64,000 nucleotides of DNA from Paracrocinitomix sp040880585 (GTDB lineage Bacteria; Bacteroidota; Bacteroidia; Flavobacteriales_D; Crocinitomicaceae). Under the pieces are notes generated by a model. The model searched no databases. It saw nothing but the letters and a program-made list of their open reading frames with translations, and had not been told where the DNA came from. Within the stretch, counting starts at the first letter, position 1, and the number at the start of each line of letters is the position of its first letter. This document shows, piece after piece, positions 1 through 7,759 of the stretch. Both the position numbers and the translations under genes were made by a program. The stretch lies in NCBI GenBank assembly GCA_040880585.1, contig JBBDID010000029.1, forward strand, positions 1-64,000. The letters are read 5' to 3'.

Positions 1-54
1 CAGTTCAAAAATAGACGAGGTTTATTATGACATTGGGCTTAACTTAATGACATT

Positions 55-75
55 GCGCTCGCGCCGGTGCTGGGG
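55..75. repeat. Partial copy of intergenic nested palindromic repeat
   Basis: This carries the right half of the repeat seen complete at 2007-2045 and 3469-3507: a CGCTCG arm followed by CCGGTGCTGGGG. The left arm is missing. It lies just downstream of the stop of the minus-strand lipoprotein gene, so it sits at a gene boundary like the other copies. Confidence 0.6.
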
Positions 76-111
76 TAATTGTTGCGCCATTTTGCTTAGT
101 GCATGTTATAC

Positions 112-897
112 TCATTTTCTTTTTAGTTCTATTGTGACATTTCTGAGTTCGTAATTGTAATCTTCTGTCATATCAACTTTTAATGCTTTTAGTTTGTTAT
201 CCGAAATCCATTCTATTTCGAATAAACCCCAATTTGCAATTTCCTTGAAACCAATTTTGGTATGCGTATTCTTGTGGAGTTCGTACAATTCAATACCATT
301 TTCAGTGTACTGAGTTTCGAGATCCACATTAGAGCACAATATTAGATTCTTTGAAGGTGAAATTGGACCTGGCGCAATGGTTTGAATTGTATCACCAGAT
401 TGTTTATTAACTAATATGGTGAAGTTGTATTCGTAACATAGTGCATCAACTTGCCAATAATTGCCTATGCTATTGACATAATGATAGGAAACCGCTTCTG
501 AAAAATTACTATCATCTTCATTGTATGGAACATCTACAAGTTTAAAATACTCTCCGTTTCCTAACGGAAAAGTCAATGTATCTGAAATTTTTATGATGTA
601 ATTGTTTGCGTCAACTGGCTCTTTTTTAGAATATGGCAATTTAGAATTGGGGTAATCAACGAGTCTGACAACGGTATCGGTTTGATTAATTATTAAATCA
701 TAATTTCCGATTGAAATTGTATCAGAAAACTTTTCTTGAATATTGGGTAAAGAATCTTGCAATTTGTCTTCCAGATCCGAAATGTTGATTATTTCATCTT
801 TCTTAACATTGGTATCGATTTTAGGGTCGGTCGAACAACCATATGTCAAGAAAAATACTGACAGAAAGTACAAGGCTATATTGAGCGTGTTCTTCAT
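112..897 (-). CDS. Hypothetical lipoprotein
   Basis: I do not recognise the family. The 261-residue product begins with a lipoprotein signal peptide: a hydrophobic segment at residues 5-18 and a lipobox ending in Cys21 (L-T-Y-G-C), followed by S-T-D. It should therefore be lipidated and membrane-anchored. The rest is polar and beta-rich with no motif I can name. It is a single gene with no operon partner. GTTATAC lies immediately downstream (105-111) and the complementary GTATAAC immediately upstream (901-907), so the gene is boxed by complementary heptamers like its neighbour at 1037. This looks like an accessory cassette; the function is unknown. Confidence 0.75.
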   Translation of the reverse strand: MKNTLNIALYFLSVFFLTYGCSTDPKIDTNVKKDEIINISDLEDKLQDSLPNIQEKFSDTISIGNYDLIINQTDTVVRLVDYPNSKLPYSKKEPVDANNYIIKISDTLTFPLGNGEYFKLVDVPYNEDDSNFSEAVSYHYVNSIGNYWQVDALCYEYNFTILVNKQSGDTIQTIAPGPISPSKNLILCSNVDLETQYTENGIELYELHKNTHTKIGFKEIANWGLFEIEWISDNKLKALKVDMTEDYNYELRNVTIELKRK

Positions 898-900
898 TGA

Positions 901-1032
901 GTATAACGGTTTCGGGCTTGGCGCCGTGCCGACTTTTTAAAGTAAACCCAAATTCGAAGTTAGATTTTTTTCTTTCATAAAAACTATTTTTCGAAGAATG
1001 AGCCGAGGCATGGAGCTAAACCCGGGTTATAC
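901..1032. repeat. Imperfect palindromic inter-cassette element with GTATAAC/GTTATAC ends
   Basis: This 132-bp spacer separates two minus-strand single genes. Its ends are exactly complementary: GTATAAC at 901-907 and GTTATAC at 1026-1032. Inside them GGTTTCGGGCTTGGCGCC pairs imperfectly with GGCATGGAGCTAAACC near the right end. The architecture (complementary 7-mers bounding an imperfect palindrome next to a single promoterless-looking gene) resembles an integron attC site. The heptamers differ by one position from the attC core consensus RYYYAAC/GTTRRRY. Calling it a recombination site is inference. Confidence 0.45.
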
Positions 1033-1036
1033 ACAG

Positions 1037-1870
1037 TTATTTTGACTTACGTTTTAATTTCTTTTTTCTTTTTTCAGTTAAACATAATTCTTCCTGTAAT
1101 ATATTTCGACTGCATGTTTTATCAAAAGTATACATTACAATCACCTGCCTTTCATCCTTAGTCTTATAGAGAAATAGGCTCCAATTCAGATCATCATGAA
1201 TCAATTCATGCCTAAATTCTGACATAGACACTTGCTTATCATGAATAGAAAACAAGTAAACATTGTTATTCAGTACTGTATCTAAATTACCATTTTTATA
1301 ATGCAGAATTAACATGTTTGAATCGGAAAGAAGCATGTTAACTTCGCCATGTATTTGCTGTCCCAAAAGTCGGTTGAATTTTTTTGTTATTATACCAGAA
1401 GTATCAAAGTAAGATGTAACCATTGTCCAAGCAAGTTCGTCTCCAAATTTTTGACTAGTTTCTTTCAGGATCTTGCCGTTTGGATAAAATGAAATATCTA
1501 TTCTAGTTGAATCCGTTTTAAATGTTTCATATTTTTTCCAATTGTTTACTATATGATTGGTCGTGTCAAGTTGAAATGTTGCAATATATCTGATGTCGGC
1601 AATACCTTCTTTAAATTCTAAGTGTTTAGTGGAGGTCTGCCATTTATTTTCGCCGTGGTAAAAAGTATCTGCTAATACGACATACCCTGAGAATAAATTT
1701 GAATCCTGTATACTATAAACTAAATCCTCCTCTATACTTAATCTCTGTAAATTATCCGAATAAAAGTATTTTTCCAATGATGCAGTGCCATCAACATAAA
1801 GAGTATCCGCCTGTCCAAAAGAACAAATATTTAACAGGAAAAAGAACATTATGTTTAACAGAATTCTCAT
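1037..1870 (-). CDS. Hypothetical secreted protein
   Basis: The family is not recognised. I place the start at 1870, where the product opens with M-R-I-L-L-N-I-M and a typical signal peptide ending S-F-G-Q/A-D. An upstream in-frame ATG at 1915 would add 15 non-signal residues and run through the spacer element. The mature protein is about 260 residues, beta-rich, with a Y-P-N-G-K motif reminiscent of short YwqK/MORN-type strands around residues 135-145, and a Lys/Arg-rich C-terminus. It is boxed by GTTATAC (1026-1032) and GTATAAC (1876-1882), as is the gene before it. It is probably periplasmic or surface exposed; the role is unknown. Confidence 0.7.
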   Translation of the reverse strand: MRILLNIMFFFLLNICSFGQADTLYVDGTASLEKYFYSDNLQRLSIEEDLVYSIQDSNLFSGYVVLADTFYHGENKWQTSTKHLEFKEGIADIRYIATFQLDTTNHIVNNWKKYETFKTDSTRIDISFYPNGKILKETSQKFGDELAWTMVTSYFDTSGIITKKFNRLLGQQIHGEVNMLLSDSNMLILHYKNGNLDTVLNNNVYLFSIHDKQVSMSEFRHELIHDDLNWSLFLYKTKDERQVIVMYTFDKTCSRNILQEELCLTEKRKKKLKRKSK

Positions 1871-2006
1871 ATTGTGTATAACATCCGAATAAACCCCATA
1901 ATAGGTTTTATCCAACCCAAATATCGGGAATAAATTCCACTATTAATCGGATGTAGCCGTTTGTCAACAGAAAAAATCAGTTCCTCCCTGACCCGTTCTA
2001 AAAAAA

Positions 2007-2045
2007 CACGCCAGCACGAGCGGGATGCTCGCGCCGGCACTGGGG
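2007..2045. repeat. Intergenic nested palindromic repeat, full copy
   Basis: This 39-bp element consists of an outer inverted repeat (CCAGC/A paired with CACTGG) and an inner hairpin, GAGC-GGGAT-GCTC. It matches the copy at 3469-3507 at 35 of 39 positions; the inner arms covary, GAGC/GCTC here and GAGCG/CGCTC there. The high GC content contrasts with the AT-rich surroundings. This resembles REP-type elements mobilised by REP-associated transposases in Bacteroidota, but no such transposase gene is in the window. Confidence 0.7.
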
Positions 2046-2060
2046 TGCTGTAGTTTTCAA

Positions 2061-3017
2061 TCATTGAAACTCATTTATGTAATATATTTGATCATTTCTC
2101 AATAAGAATGAACGCTTAATTATATATCTAGGGATTCCGTGTTTGCCCTTTGATTCTTCATTATAGAATGTCAAAAACTCATCATGTAGATTGGGATCAG
2201 ACTTTAAAATCAATAATGAATCTCCAATTAGCTCATAATAGCCTGAAGTAATTTGAATGGTGCTCCCACCGAGACTCCATTCCCATCTAAAAGAATTGTT
2301 CGATTGGTTCAAACCTATAGTTCTCTGCGTGCTCTTGTCTGAATATTTGCATTTTATTGTATATACTTTCCACTTCTCTTCGTTATAAATCGAGTTTCTT
2401 TTTTTTGTTCTTGAAAAGAAAAAAGGTTCACACGGAGATTTCATTATCCATTCGTCTTTTCCTAACATTTTTGTCCTTATGACATCAAATGTGTCTGATT
2501 TATAAATGCAGTTTTCAAGATATCGATCTTTAAAGTTCTTTATAATCAAATTGCCACGTTCAAAGATGTTATACGAACTATCAGATAAAGAATAAAACTT
2601 GAAATGCATGAATTTAATTGAGTCAGGTCGCCTAAAATCAAGGTCATCTCTTACGGGGTCCCAAGATAAAGAATCGTTGACCCAAACGCTCTCTAATAGT
2701 ATTTCAGGAATGCCAAAATTATATACTTCCCGTACAAATTTATCTAGTACTTTTTTGGTCAAATTTGAATTACAATTTGGAGTATGAATACTTAAAATTC
2801 CTTCCAATTTTCCACCTGGAATGTGTTCAACAGTAATAGGTTCGGAACACTCAAATATTTTGGAATATTTGTAAATGTACCACTTACCTTTTTCTGTTAA
2901 CAAGTCATTTTCCGGGTGTTCGCTTTGAGAAAATGCTGCAGATGCAGCAAAAATTGCTGTCAAAAGAATACTGGTATAAAACGGCTTTATTCTCACGCCA
3001 GCGCTGGGGAATTTCAT
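2061..3017 (-). CDS. Hypothetical secreted protein with a repeat-derived 5' end
   Basis: This 318-residue protein is not recognised. The ATG at 3017 overlaps the TAA stop of the upstream antitoxin-like gene (TAATG). Its first seven codons lie in a short copy of the GC-rich palindromic repeat (2994-3009). A GTG at 2996 would start directly with R-I-K-P-F-Y and give a cleaner signal peptide (hydrophobic run, A-A-F-S-Q cleavage site), so 2996 is a credible alternative start. The mature part has several aromatic and Cys residues and no nameable domain. The neighbour is an antitoxin-like gene, but this product does not resemble a toxin. It looks like an accessory gene joined to a toxin-antitoxin remnant. 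Confidence 0.65.
   Translation of the reverse strand: MKFPSAGVRIKPFYTSILLTAIFAASAAFSQSEHPENDLLTEKGKWYIYKYSKIFECSEPITVEHIPGGKLEGILSIHTPNCNSNLTKKVLDKFVREVYNFGIPEILLESVWVNDSLSWDPVRDDLDFRRPDSIKFMHFKFYSLSDSSYNIFERGNLIIKNFKDRYLENCIYKSDTFDVIRTKMLGKDEWIMKSPCEPFFFSRTKKRNSIYNEEKWKVYTIKCKYSDKSTQRTIGLNQSNNSFRWEWSLGGSTIQITSGYYELIGDSLLILKSDPNLHDEFLTFYNEESKGKHGIPRYIIKRSFLLRNDQIYYINEFQ
2994..3009. repeat. Short copy of nested palindromic repeat (outer arms only)
   Basis: CACGCCAGCGCTGGGG carries the outer palindrome CCAGCGCTGG with the inner hairpin absent, as if precisely deleted or never acquired. It overlaps the start codon region of the secreted-protein gene at 2061-3017 and lies at the junction with the antitoxin-like gene. 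Confidence 0.6.
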
Positions 3018-3250
3018 TAAACTGATTTACTTTTCTTATCCATTTCTGCCCTTGTAAGTAAACGCCCTGCTTTTATATCTTTTTCAGATTTTATAGCTCT
3101 TGTAATCATCAACTGCTTAATAACGTTATCCGACTTGGCCTCCTGATTTTTTCTATAATTCAACAAGTTTTTAAACACCTTAATCAATTCCGGATCTTTT
3201 ACCGTCATCAGCTCCTTTTGCATCCACTTTATTTCCGCCTGTATATCCAT
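3017..3250 (-). CDS. Antitoxin-like small protein (orphan)
   Basis: This is a 77-residue, charged, helix-rich protein. Its C-terminal segment (residues 55-72, I-K-S-E-K-D-I-K-A-G-R-L-L-T-R-A-E-M) has the shape of the short tail of ParD/RelB-type antitoxins that wraps a toxin (an I..G-R-x-x-T-x-x-E pattern). Such genes are normally followed, with a one-base overlap, by a ParE/RelE toxin gene. Here the overlap (TAATG at 3017-3019) is kept but the next gene is an unrelated secreted protein. The toxin therefore appears to have been lost or replaced. The antitoxin assignment is inference from length, composition and junction. Confidence 0.5.
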   Translation of the reverse strand: MDIQAEIKWMQKELMTVKDPELIKVFKNLLNYRKNQEAKSDNVIKQLMITRAIKSEKDIKAGRLLTRAEMDKKSKSV

Positions 3251-3645
3251 ACCAATTCATTTTTAACACCATAAAGATACGCAAATTTAATATCTGATTC
3301 AACTCAAGTCCTGTACTCCAGATCAACATTTCATGCCTAATCACAATTCTGACTAACGTTTTTGTAATCTTATGATTATGATTATTAAATCGTTGAAAAT
3401 TACATTTTTCATTTTAATTTTTATAAGGTTTATCTCTAAAAGGTTAGTCTTTGAAATCTTTATTCACTCACGCCAGTACGAGCGGAACGCTCGCACCGGC
3501 ACTGGGGACCATTCCTTTCCTCATGGCCAACTGATTGGATCGACTGCATTTCATTTCATCTTTGGTGGTGAGTAAGAAGAATCCCAGTACTTGAAGTTGA
3601 CCACCAATTTTGACCATTGCCAGGAATTTTCGTATCTTTATACCA
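3251..3645. other. Non-coding accessory spacer
   Basis: About 395 bases separate the minus-strand antitoxin-like gene from the plus-strand antitoxin/toxin pair. The stretch is AT-rich and contains the full nested palindromic repeat at 3469-3507 and a promoter-like TATCTTTA at 3634-3641. Open frames across it on both strands run through the repeat and have no starts or composition I would trust. I see no RNA gene in it. Confidence 0.55.
3469..3507. repeat. Intergenic nested palindromic repeat, full copy
   Basis: This is the second complete 39-bp copy. The outer arms CCAGT/ACTGG and inner arms CGAGCG/CGCTCG are both perfectly complementary, with GAA as the inner loop. It differs from the 2007-2045 copy at four positions. 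It lies in a non-coding spacer upstream of the antitoxin/ParE pair. Confidence 0.7.
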
Positions 3646-3876
3646 ATGAAAGCAGCCGACCTAAATAGCACTAAACTTGAGCTGATCAAATGGATATCAA
3701 GCCTTAAGGATGATAATTTTCTTGAGCTGATCAATTCTTTTCGTATTTCCAAAACAGAAAAAGACTGGTGGACAGAGTTATCCGACCAACAAAAAAAAGA
3801 AATTGAAATATCCTTGAAAGATCTTGATGAAGGAAAAGGAACCCCTTCTGAAGAGTTTTGGAAAAAGCATGGTTAA
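3646..3876 (+). CDS. Addiction module antitoxin (ParE/RelE partner)
   Basis: This 76-residue acidic protein has W-W-T-E-L-S-D near residue 46 and a tail of the form L-K-D-L-D-E-G-K-G-T-P-S-E-E-F. That combination is characteristic of small antitoxins encoded before ParE-family toxins in Bacteroidota. I start at ATG 3646, five bases after a promoter-like TATCTTTA (3634-3641), rather than at the upstream in-frame ATG (3610) that would precede the promoter. The stop overlaps the toxin ATG by one base (TAATG), which implies coupled translation. The predicted role is to bind and neutralise the toxin and autoregulate the operon. Its partner is broken, so it may now be without a target. Confidence 0.75.
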   Translation: MKAADLNSTKLELIKWISSLKDDNFLELINSFRISKTEKDWWTELSDQQKKEIEISLKDLDEGKGTPSEEFWKKHG

Positions 3877-4201
3877 TGGCTAAGAAAATTTCTAAAATCA
3901 TCTGGTCTCCATTAGCCGAGAGACAACACCTGAAAATTAAAGACTATTTACTTGAAGAATTCTCCCAAAAAGAGTTGGTCAAATTCAATATTAGCTTCAA
4001 AAATTTGAAGTAATCGTTAAGAAATTCCCAGAAATTTATCAGGAAACTGCCTTCAAGGAAAACTTGAGAAGGGCAGTATTGAATAAAGTGGTTTCAGTAT
4101 TCTATCGTGTCAGTGGGTCAACAATTGAAATTGTGGCACTCTATGATAACAGGCAGGACTACCAAACTAGGTTGAAAAACAGGCGCAGCAGATTATTATG
4201 A
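3876..4201 (+). pseudogene. RelE/ParE-family toxin, frameshifted
   Basis: The first frame (3876-4013) gives a ParE-like N-terminus: I-I-W-S-P-L-A-E-R-Q then a helix. It stops after 45 residues. The second frame, readable from about 3998 to the TGA at 4199-4201, continues with K-K-F-P-E-I-Y and ends R-V-S-G-S-T-I-E-I-V-A-L-Y-D-N-R-Q-D, the typical C-terminal strand and helix of the family. The two frames join at a run of five A residues (3999-4003). One extra A restores a 108-residue protein of normal length. The toxin should be a ribosome- or gyrase-targeting RelE/ParE protein if intact. The cause could be true inactivation, a homopolymer sequencing error or slippage. Confidence 0.75.
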
Positions 4202-4233
4202 TGATTACGGACGGTAACAAAAAAAAAAGGTAT

Positions 4234-4270
4234 AAAAAAAGAGGCGATAAAAAAATCAGCCTCTTTTTTT
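4234..4270. terminator. Bidirectional intrinsic terminator
   Basis: A 12-bp perfect stem, AAAAAAAGAGGC (4234-4245) with GCCTCTTTTTTT (4259-4270), has A- and T-runs on both sides. It lies between the convergent toxin remnant and the DUF4197 gene and can end transcription in both directions. Confidence 0.8.
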
Positions 4271-4290
4271 ATTGAATTCATTTTGTAAGA

Positions 4291-5040
4291 TTAATTCCCC
4301 ATCACAGAGCCAAATACTTTTTTTAGTAAATCGGTCACTTGAGCAGCAGGATCTTTCCTGATTTTTTTCTCTTCTTGTTTAACCATATAGAATAAACCGT
4401 TCATGCCTTTGTTGGTCACGTACTCGTTTAAATCCGTATCCACTTCTTCTTTGCCCGTAAATTTTGCTACTTTATTGTATCCTGAAGCTATTGGATCCCA
4501 ATACTGTGTCAATTTTACTTTGTCAATAGCATCTTTAACAACAGGTTTGAATTCACCCTTCAGCGGACTCCAGGTCGTCTTTCTTAAAAAGTGCGTGGCA
4601 GCTGTATCTGCACCATTGAGAATGGCAAAACCATCTTGTACAGTCATATTTGTAATTGCATTTTTGAAAATAGGTGCTGCTTTTTTTGAAGCTTCTTCTG
4701 CTGCACGATTAAAATTTTCCTCCACTTCTTTCACTTTTCCTTCAAAACCATTGTCAACGGCCCAATCTTTAACACGTTTAGCATCCTCTGGCCAGGGGAT
4801 ATAGATTTTCGGATTTTTATAAAAACCATCTGCCTTTGAAGCGAGCTCAGCTCCTTTTTCAATCCCGATTTTTAATGCCTCTTTTAAGCCGGCAATAACT
4901 TCATCATTGGTCAGTTTGGGTTTGGATTCATCTTGTCCTCCGCCAGTTGGAACAGATCCCGTAACATCTTCCAAAACATCACATTGAGTAAAAGTGAAAC
5001 CGGCAATAACGGCAAGTAGTAGTAATCGAATTTTTTTCAT
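4291..5040 (-). CDS. DUF4197 domain-containing lipoprotein
   Basis: This 249-residue protein has a signal peptide whose lipobox-like F-T-Q-C places Cys at residue 20, so it is likely a lipoprotein. It continues with the DUF4197 domain from about residue 40 to the end. Family features visible are the L-T-x-D-E-V-I-A-G-L-K-E-A-L start, P-E-D-A-K-R-V near 81, a helix-rich body, and the W-x-P-L-K-G-E-F-K-P and Y-W-D-P-I-A-S stretches. The family is widespread in Bacteroidota and Proteobacteria with no assigned biochemical role. The gene is monocistronic, divergent from cinA and closed by the terminator at 4234-4270. Confidence 0.85.
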   Translation of the reverse strand: MKKIRLLLLAVIAGFTFTQCDVLEDVTGSVPTGGGQDESKPKLTNDEVIAGLKEALKIGIEKGAELASKADGFYKNPKIYIPWPEDAKRVKDWAVDNGFEGKVKEVEENFNRAAEEASKKAAPIFKNAITNMTVQDGFAILNGADTAATHFLRKTTWSPLKGEFKPVVKDAIDKVKLTQYWDPIASGYNKVAKFTGKEEVDTDLNEYVTNKGMNGLFYMVKQEEKKIRKDPAAQVTDLLKKVFGSVMGN

Positions 5041-5145
5041 TATTTCTTATAATTAATTAGTTCTTCAAACATAATCATTTCTTTAGGTATATCAAATAGA
5101 ATACCAAAGCAATATAAGCTTTATCTTTATAGCGAAAAATCACAC

Positions 5146-6384
5146 ATGACTGCAGATATTATCACCATTGGGGACGAAATTTTAGTAGGACAAACCGTTG
5201 ATACCAACTCAGCCTGGATCGCAAAGGAGTTGAAGTTGATAGGGATATCTGTGAGACAAATTACCAGCATAGCAGATACGGAAGAAGCAATTGTAGGCGC
5301 TTTAGATGAAGTCCTGCCCAAATCAGAGATCATTTTATTAACGGGTGGCCTGGGGCCGACAAGAGATGACATCACCAAACAGGTATTGGTTAATTATTTT
5401 GGGGATGAGTTGGTATTTCATCAAGAAATTGCGGATGAGATAGAAGCTTATTTTAATTCACTTTCTAAACCTTTTTTGGAGGTAAACCGCAAACAAGCCT
5501 TTTTGCCAAAGTCGGCAAAAATTGTAAGAAATGATCTGGGCACGGCATCCGGGATGTGGTTTAAAAAAGAGGGAAAAGATATTATTTCAATGCCCGGAGT
5601 TCCTTACGAAATGAAAGCATTATTGGCGAAAATCCTCCCTGAGCTAAAAGGTGAATATGATTTAAGTGGTTTTTATCACAGAACGGTGCTTTTTCAAGGT
5701 GTACCTGAATCGGTCTTAGCAGATGAAATTGGTGATCTTGAAGATGAAATTAGAGCAAAAGGTATCAACTTATCTTATCTTCCATCTACCGGTCAGGTAA
5801 AAATCAGGCTGACGGCAACGCTTGAAAAAGAACGCGATATAGCTGGCTACTTAGAAAAAATTGCCATACGATTTAAAGGTGCCTTTTTTGGCTATGAAGA
5901 GGATTTGCTGGAATCTGTAATTGGAAAAATTTTTACTGAACAGGAAAAAAGTTTGGGAACCATAGAAAGCTGTACAGGTGGGGCAATTGCACAACGTCTG
6001 GTCAGTATTCCCGGCTCTTCAAAATACTACAAGGGGAGTATTGTTTCATACGCCTATGAATTGAAAGAAAAATTGGTGGGAGTATCTAGTGACGATTTGT
6101 GGAAATATGGGGCGGTTAGTAGAGAAGTGGTGGAGCAAATGGCTAGGGGAGGAATCGAAAAATTGGACGTTGATTATTGCATTGCTACCACCGGAATAGC
6201 AGGACCTGAAGGTGGTACAGATGAAAAACCTGTAGGTACAGTGTGGATAGGAATTGCCACAAGAGAAAAAGTGTATGCTAAGTGCTTTCATTTTAAACAA
6301 AATCGCGATCGAAATATTGAATCTACTGTAGTTTATGGCTTGAATTATCTTAGACGGGTCATGTTGGGAATTGAAGAAGAATGA
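5146..6384 (+). CDS. cinA: CinA family nicotinamide-nucleotide amidohydrolase
   Basis: The product is 412 residues, normal for full-length CinA. The N-terminal molybdopterin-binding-like (COG1058) domain shows T-I-G-D-E-I-L-V-G-Q at residues 7-16 and G-G-L-G-P-T-R-D-D at 67-75. The C-terminal PncC-type domain has E-S-C-T-G-G at 274-279 and T-G-I-A-G-P-E-G-G. The family hydrolyses NMN to nicotinate mononucleotide in pyridine nucleotide salvage and can carry ADP-ribose pyrophosphatase activity. A TATCTTTA box at 5122-5129 lies 17 bases before the ATG. The gene stands alone between divergent and convergent neighbours. The assignment is secure. Confidence 0.96.
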   Translation: MTADIITIGDEILVGQTVDTNSAWIAKELKLIGISVRQITSIADTEEAIVGALDEVLPKSEIILLTGGLGPTRDDITKQVLVNYFGDELVFHQEIADEIEAYFNSLSKPFLEVNRKQAFLPKSAKIVRNDLGTASGMWFKKEGKDIISMPGVPYEMKALLAKILPELKGEYDLSGFYHRTVLFQGVPESVLADEIGDLEDEIRAKGINLSYLPSTGQVKIRLTATLEKERDIAGYLEKIAIRFKGAFFGYEEDLLESVIGKIFTEQEKSLGTIESCTGGAIAQRLVSIPGSSKYYKGSIVSYAYELKEKLVGVSSDDLWKYGAVSREVVEQMARGGIEKLDVDYCIATTGIAGPEGGTDEKPVGTVWIGIATREKVYAKCFHFKQNRDRNIESTVVYGLNYLRRVMLGIEEE

Positions 6385-6407
6385 TTTTTTAATTGACCGG
6401 GAACACA

Positions 6408-7685
6408 TTAAAAAAACTGACCAAATCCAAATGTCAGTCCATGATTGTTGGGCTGTAAAGGATTAAATGAATAATCAATTCTGAAAGTGGTTTTGTAGAA
6501 GAAGCGAGAATGGAAACGCAGGCCTCCCCCTATAAAAAGCCCATCTTTTGCATTACTGATCATATCACTTAGCTGCCCACCGGGTGGACGCAATGTTCCA
6601 AAATCTGAAAATACAACAGATTGAATAAAGAACCATTTATGTCGCCAGAAAGAATAACGGTATTCAAAATTGGCAACAAACTCAGCAGTTCCTCTTGCAA
6701 TACGGTTTCCAATTCCACGGACGTTAATGAACCCATCCAGTACAAAAGGAGTAAACGGACTGTCAATATTGGTTGAAATTCCAATTCTATTTCTGAATCC
6801 AATATTGTGCCGCTTACCGATACGTTGAAACCAACTCAGTTCATTTGCTAATTTCACATAACTGATTTCAGGAAAATTAATCGCCTGAACAGTTTCCAGA
6901 TGAAGGCGATCGGTAAACCCCCAACGGAATTCAAAATGTTGATTCAATGTACTGTATTCAGTGAATGTTCTGAATTGGTATTTATGAAAATAATAGCGAC
7001 GATCATCCAACAAATTAAAACTACTATCGATTTGCTCATAGATTTCATACATATACATTCCTCCTAGCCCGGTACGCAGGGAATACGTCCACCAATAATG
7101 ACCTCCCAAAGAGATATTGTAATTGTCAAAATTGAAGTCTGCCACGGTATCAGAAAAATAAAGGGGTTCAATGGTTGAATATTTGGTGATGGATGCAAAA
7201 TGTCCGGTTTTACTGTTTTTGTGCATGAAACCTGAGTAAAAAGCTGAAATGGAATGCCGATCATAATATCGATAAACGATTCCCAAAGATTCTGCATGTC
7301 CCCGAAAATTGATCTGATTCACGCCAACCTCAAATTGAAGCTGGGCGGTAAATCCCGATACGGAAAGAACAGGGTAGAGGTAGTTGGCCTCTTCAATGAT
7401 GAACACAACTACCCACCCTTCAGCCGTTTCATTCCACTTGTGGCGCTCATTTACAGAAAAGAACAGGTTTAAATTACGCAAGTTTTGTACATCTTCTTTT
7501 AACTTTTCTTCTGAAAACGTTGTCCCTTCTTTCGATAGTACAATTCCCCGCAGGTAAGATTCTTTGGTTTTAGTCAAGCCCTCGAACAGGAGCTGGTGAA
7601 TGTTCTCAGATTTTGCTGAAATTGAATAAACAACAACTAATAAAAATAGAAATATGCGAAAAGGTGAAGCCAAAGGTAGGTGCAA
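6408..7685 (-). CDS. BamA/TamA-family outer-membrane protein with one POTRA domain
   Basis: This 425-residue protein has a signal peptide (about residues 1-25), one POTRA-like domain (I-H-Q-L-L-F-E-G-L-T-K-T-K... followed by beta-alpha-alpha-beta-beta to about residue 95), and about 16 predicted amphipathic strands to the end. The last residues, L-T-F-G-F-G-Q-F-F, form an outer-membrane beta-signal with terminal Phe. It is much shorter than BamA, which has five POTRA domains, so it is a minor Omp85-superfamily member of the type often annotated 'BamA/TamA family outer membrane protein' in Bacteroidota. A role in outer-membrane protein or lipid handling is inferred. It ends close to cinA in convergent orientation. 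Confidence 0.8.
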   Translation of the reverse strand: MHLPLASPFRIFLFLLVVVYSISAKSENIHQLLFEGLTKTKESYLRGIVLSKEGTTFSEEKLKEDVQNLRNLNLFFSVNERHKWNETAEGWVVVFIIEEANYLYPVLSVSGFTAQLQFEVGVNQINFRGHAESLGIVYRYYDRHSISAFYSGFMHKNSKTGHFASITKYSTIEPLYFSDTVADFNFDNYNISLGGHYWWTYSLRTGLGGMYMYEIYEQIDSSFNLLDDRRYYFHKYQFRTFTEYSTLNQHFEFRWGFTDRLHLETVQAINFPEISYVKLANELSWFQRIGKRHNIGFRNRIGISTNIDSPFTPFVLDGFINVRGIGNRIARGTAEFVANFEYRYSFWRHKWFFIQSVVFSDFGTLRPPGGQLSDMISNAKDGLFIGGGLRFHSRFFYKTTFRIDYSFNPLQPNNHGLTFGFGQFF

Positions 7686-7759
7686 TATGTTTCTCTTCTA
7701 AATTACGGATTTGTTCTGAGTCAGGAAAACTTCATGATAAAAACGCATGGCGAAGAAAA

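Noticed and set aside
1867..2064. Minus-strand open frame over the repeat at 2007-2045
   Set aside because: It is translated repeat and spacer sequence, overlaps the promoter side of the gene at 1037-1870, and has no coding character.
3468..3752. Minus-strand open frame opposite the antitoxin gene
   Set aside because: Antisense to a better-supported gene and starting in the palindromic repeat.
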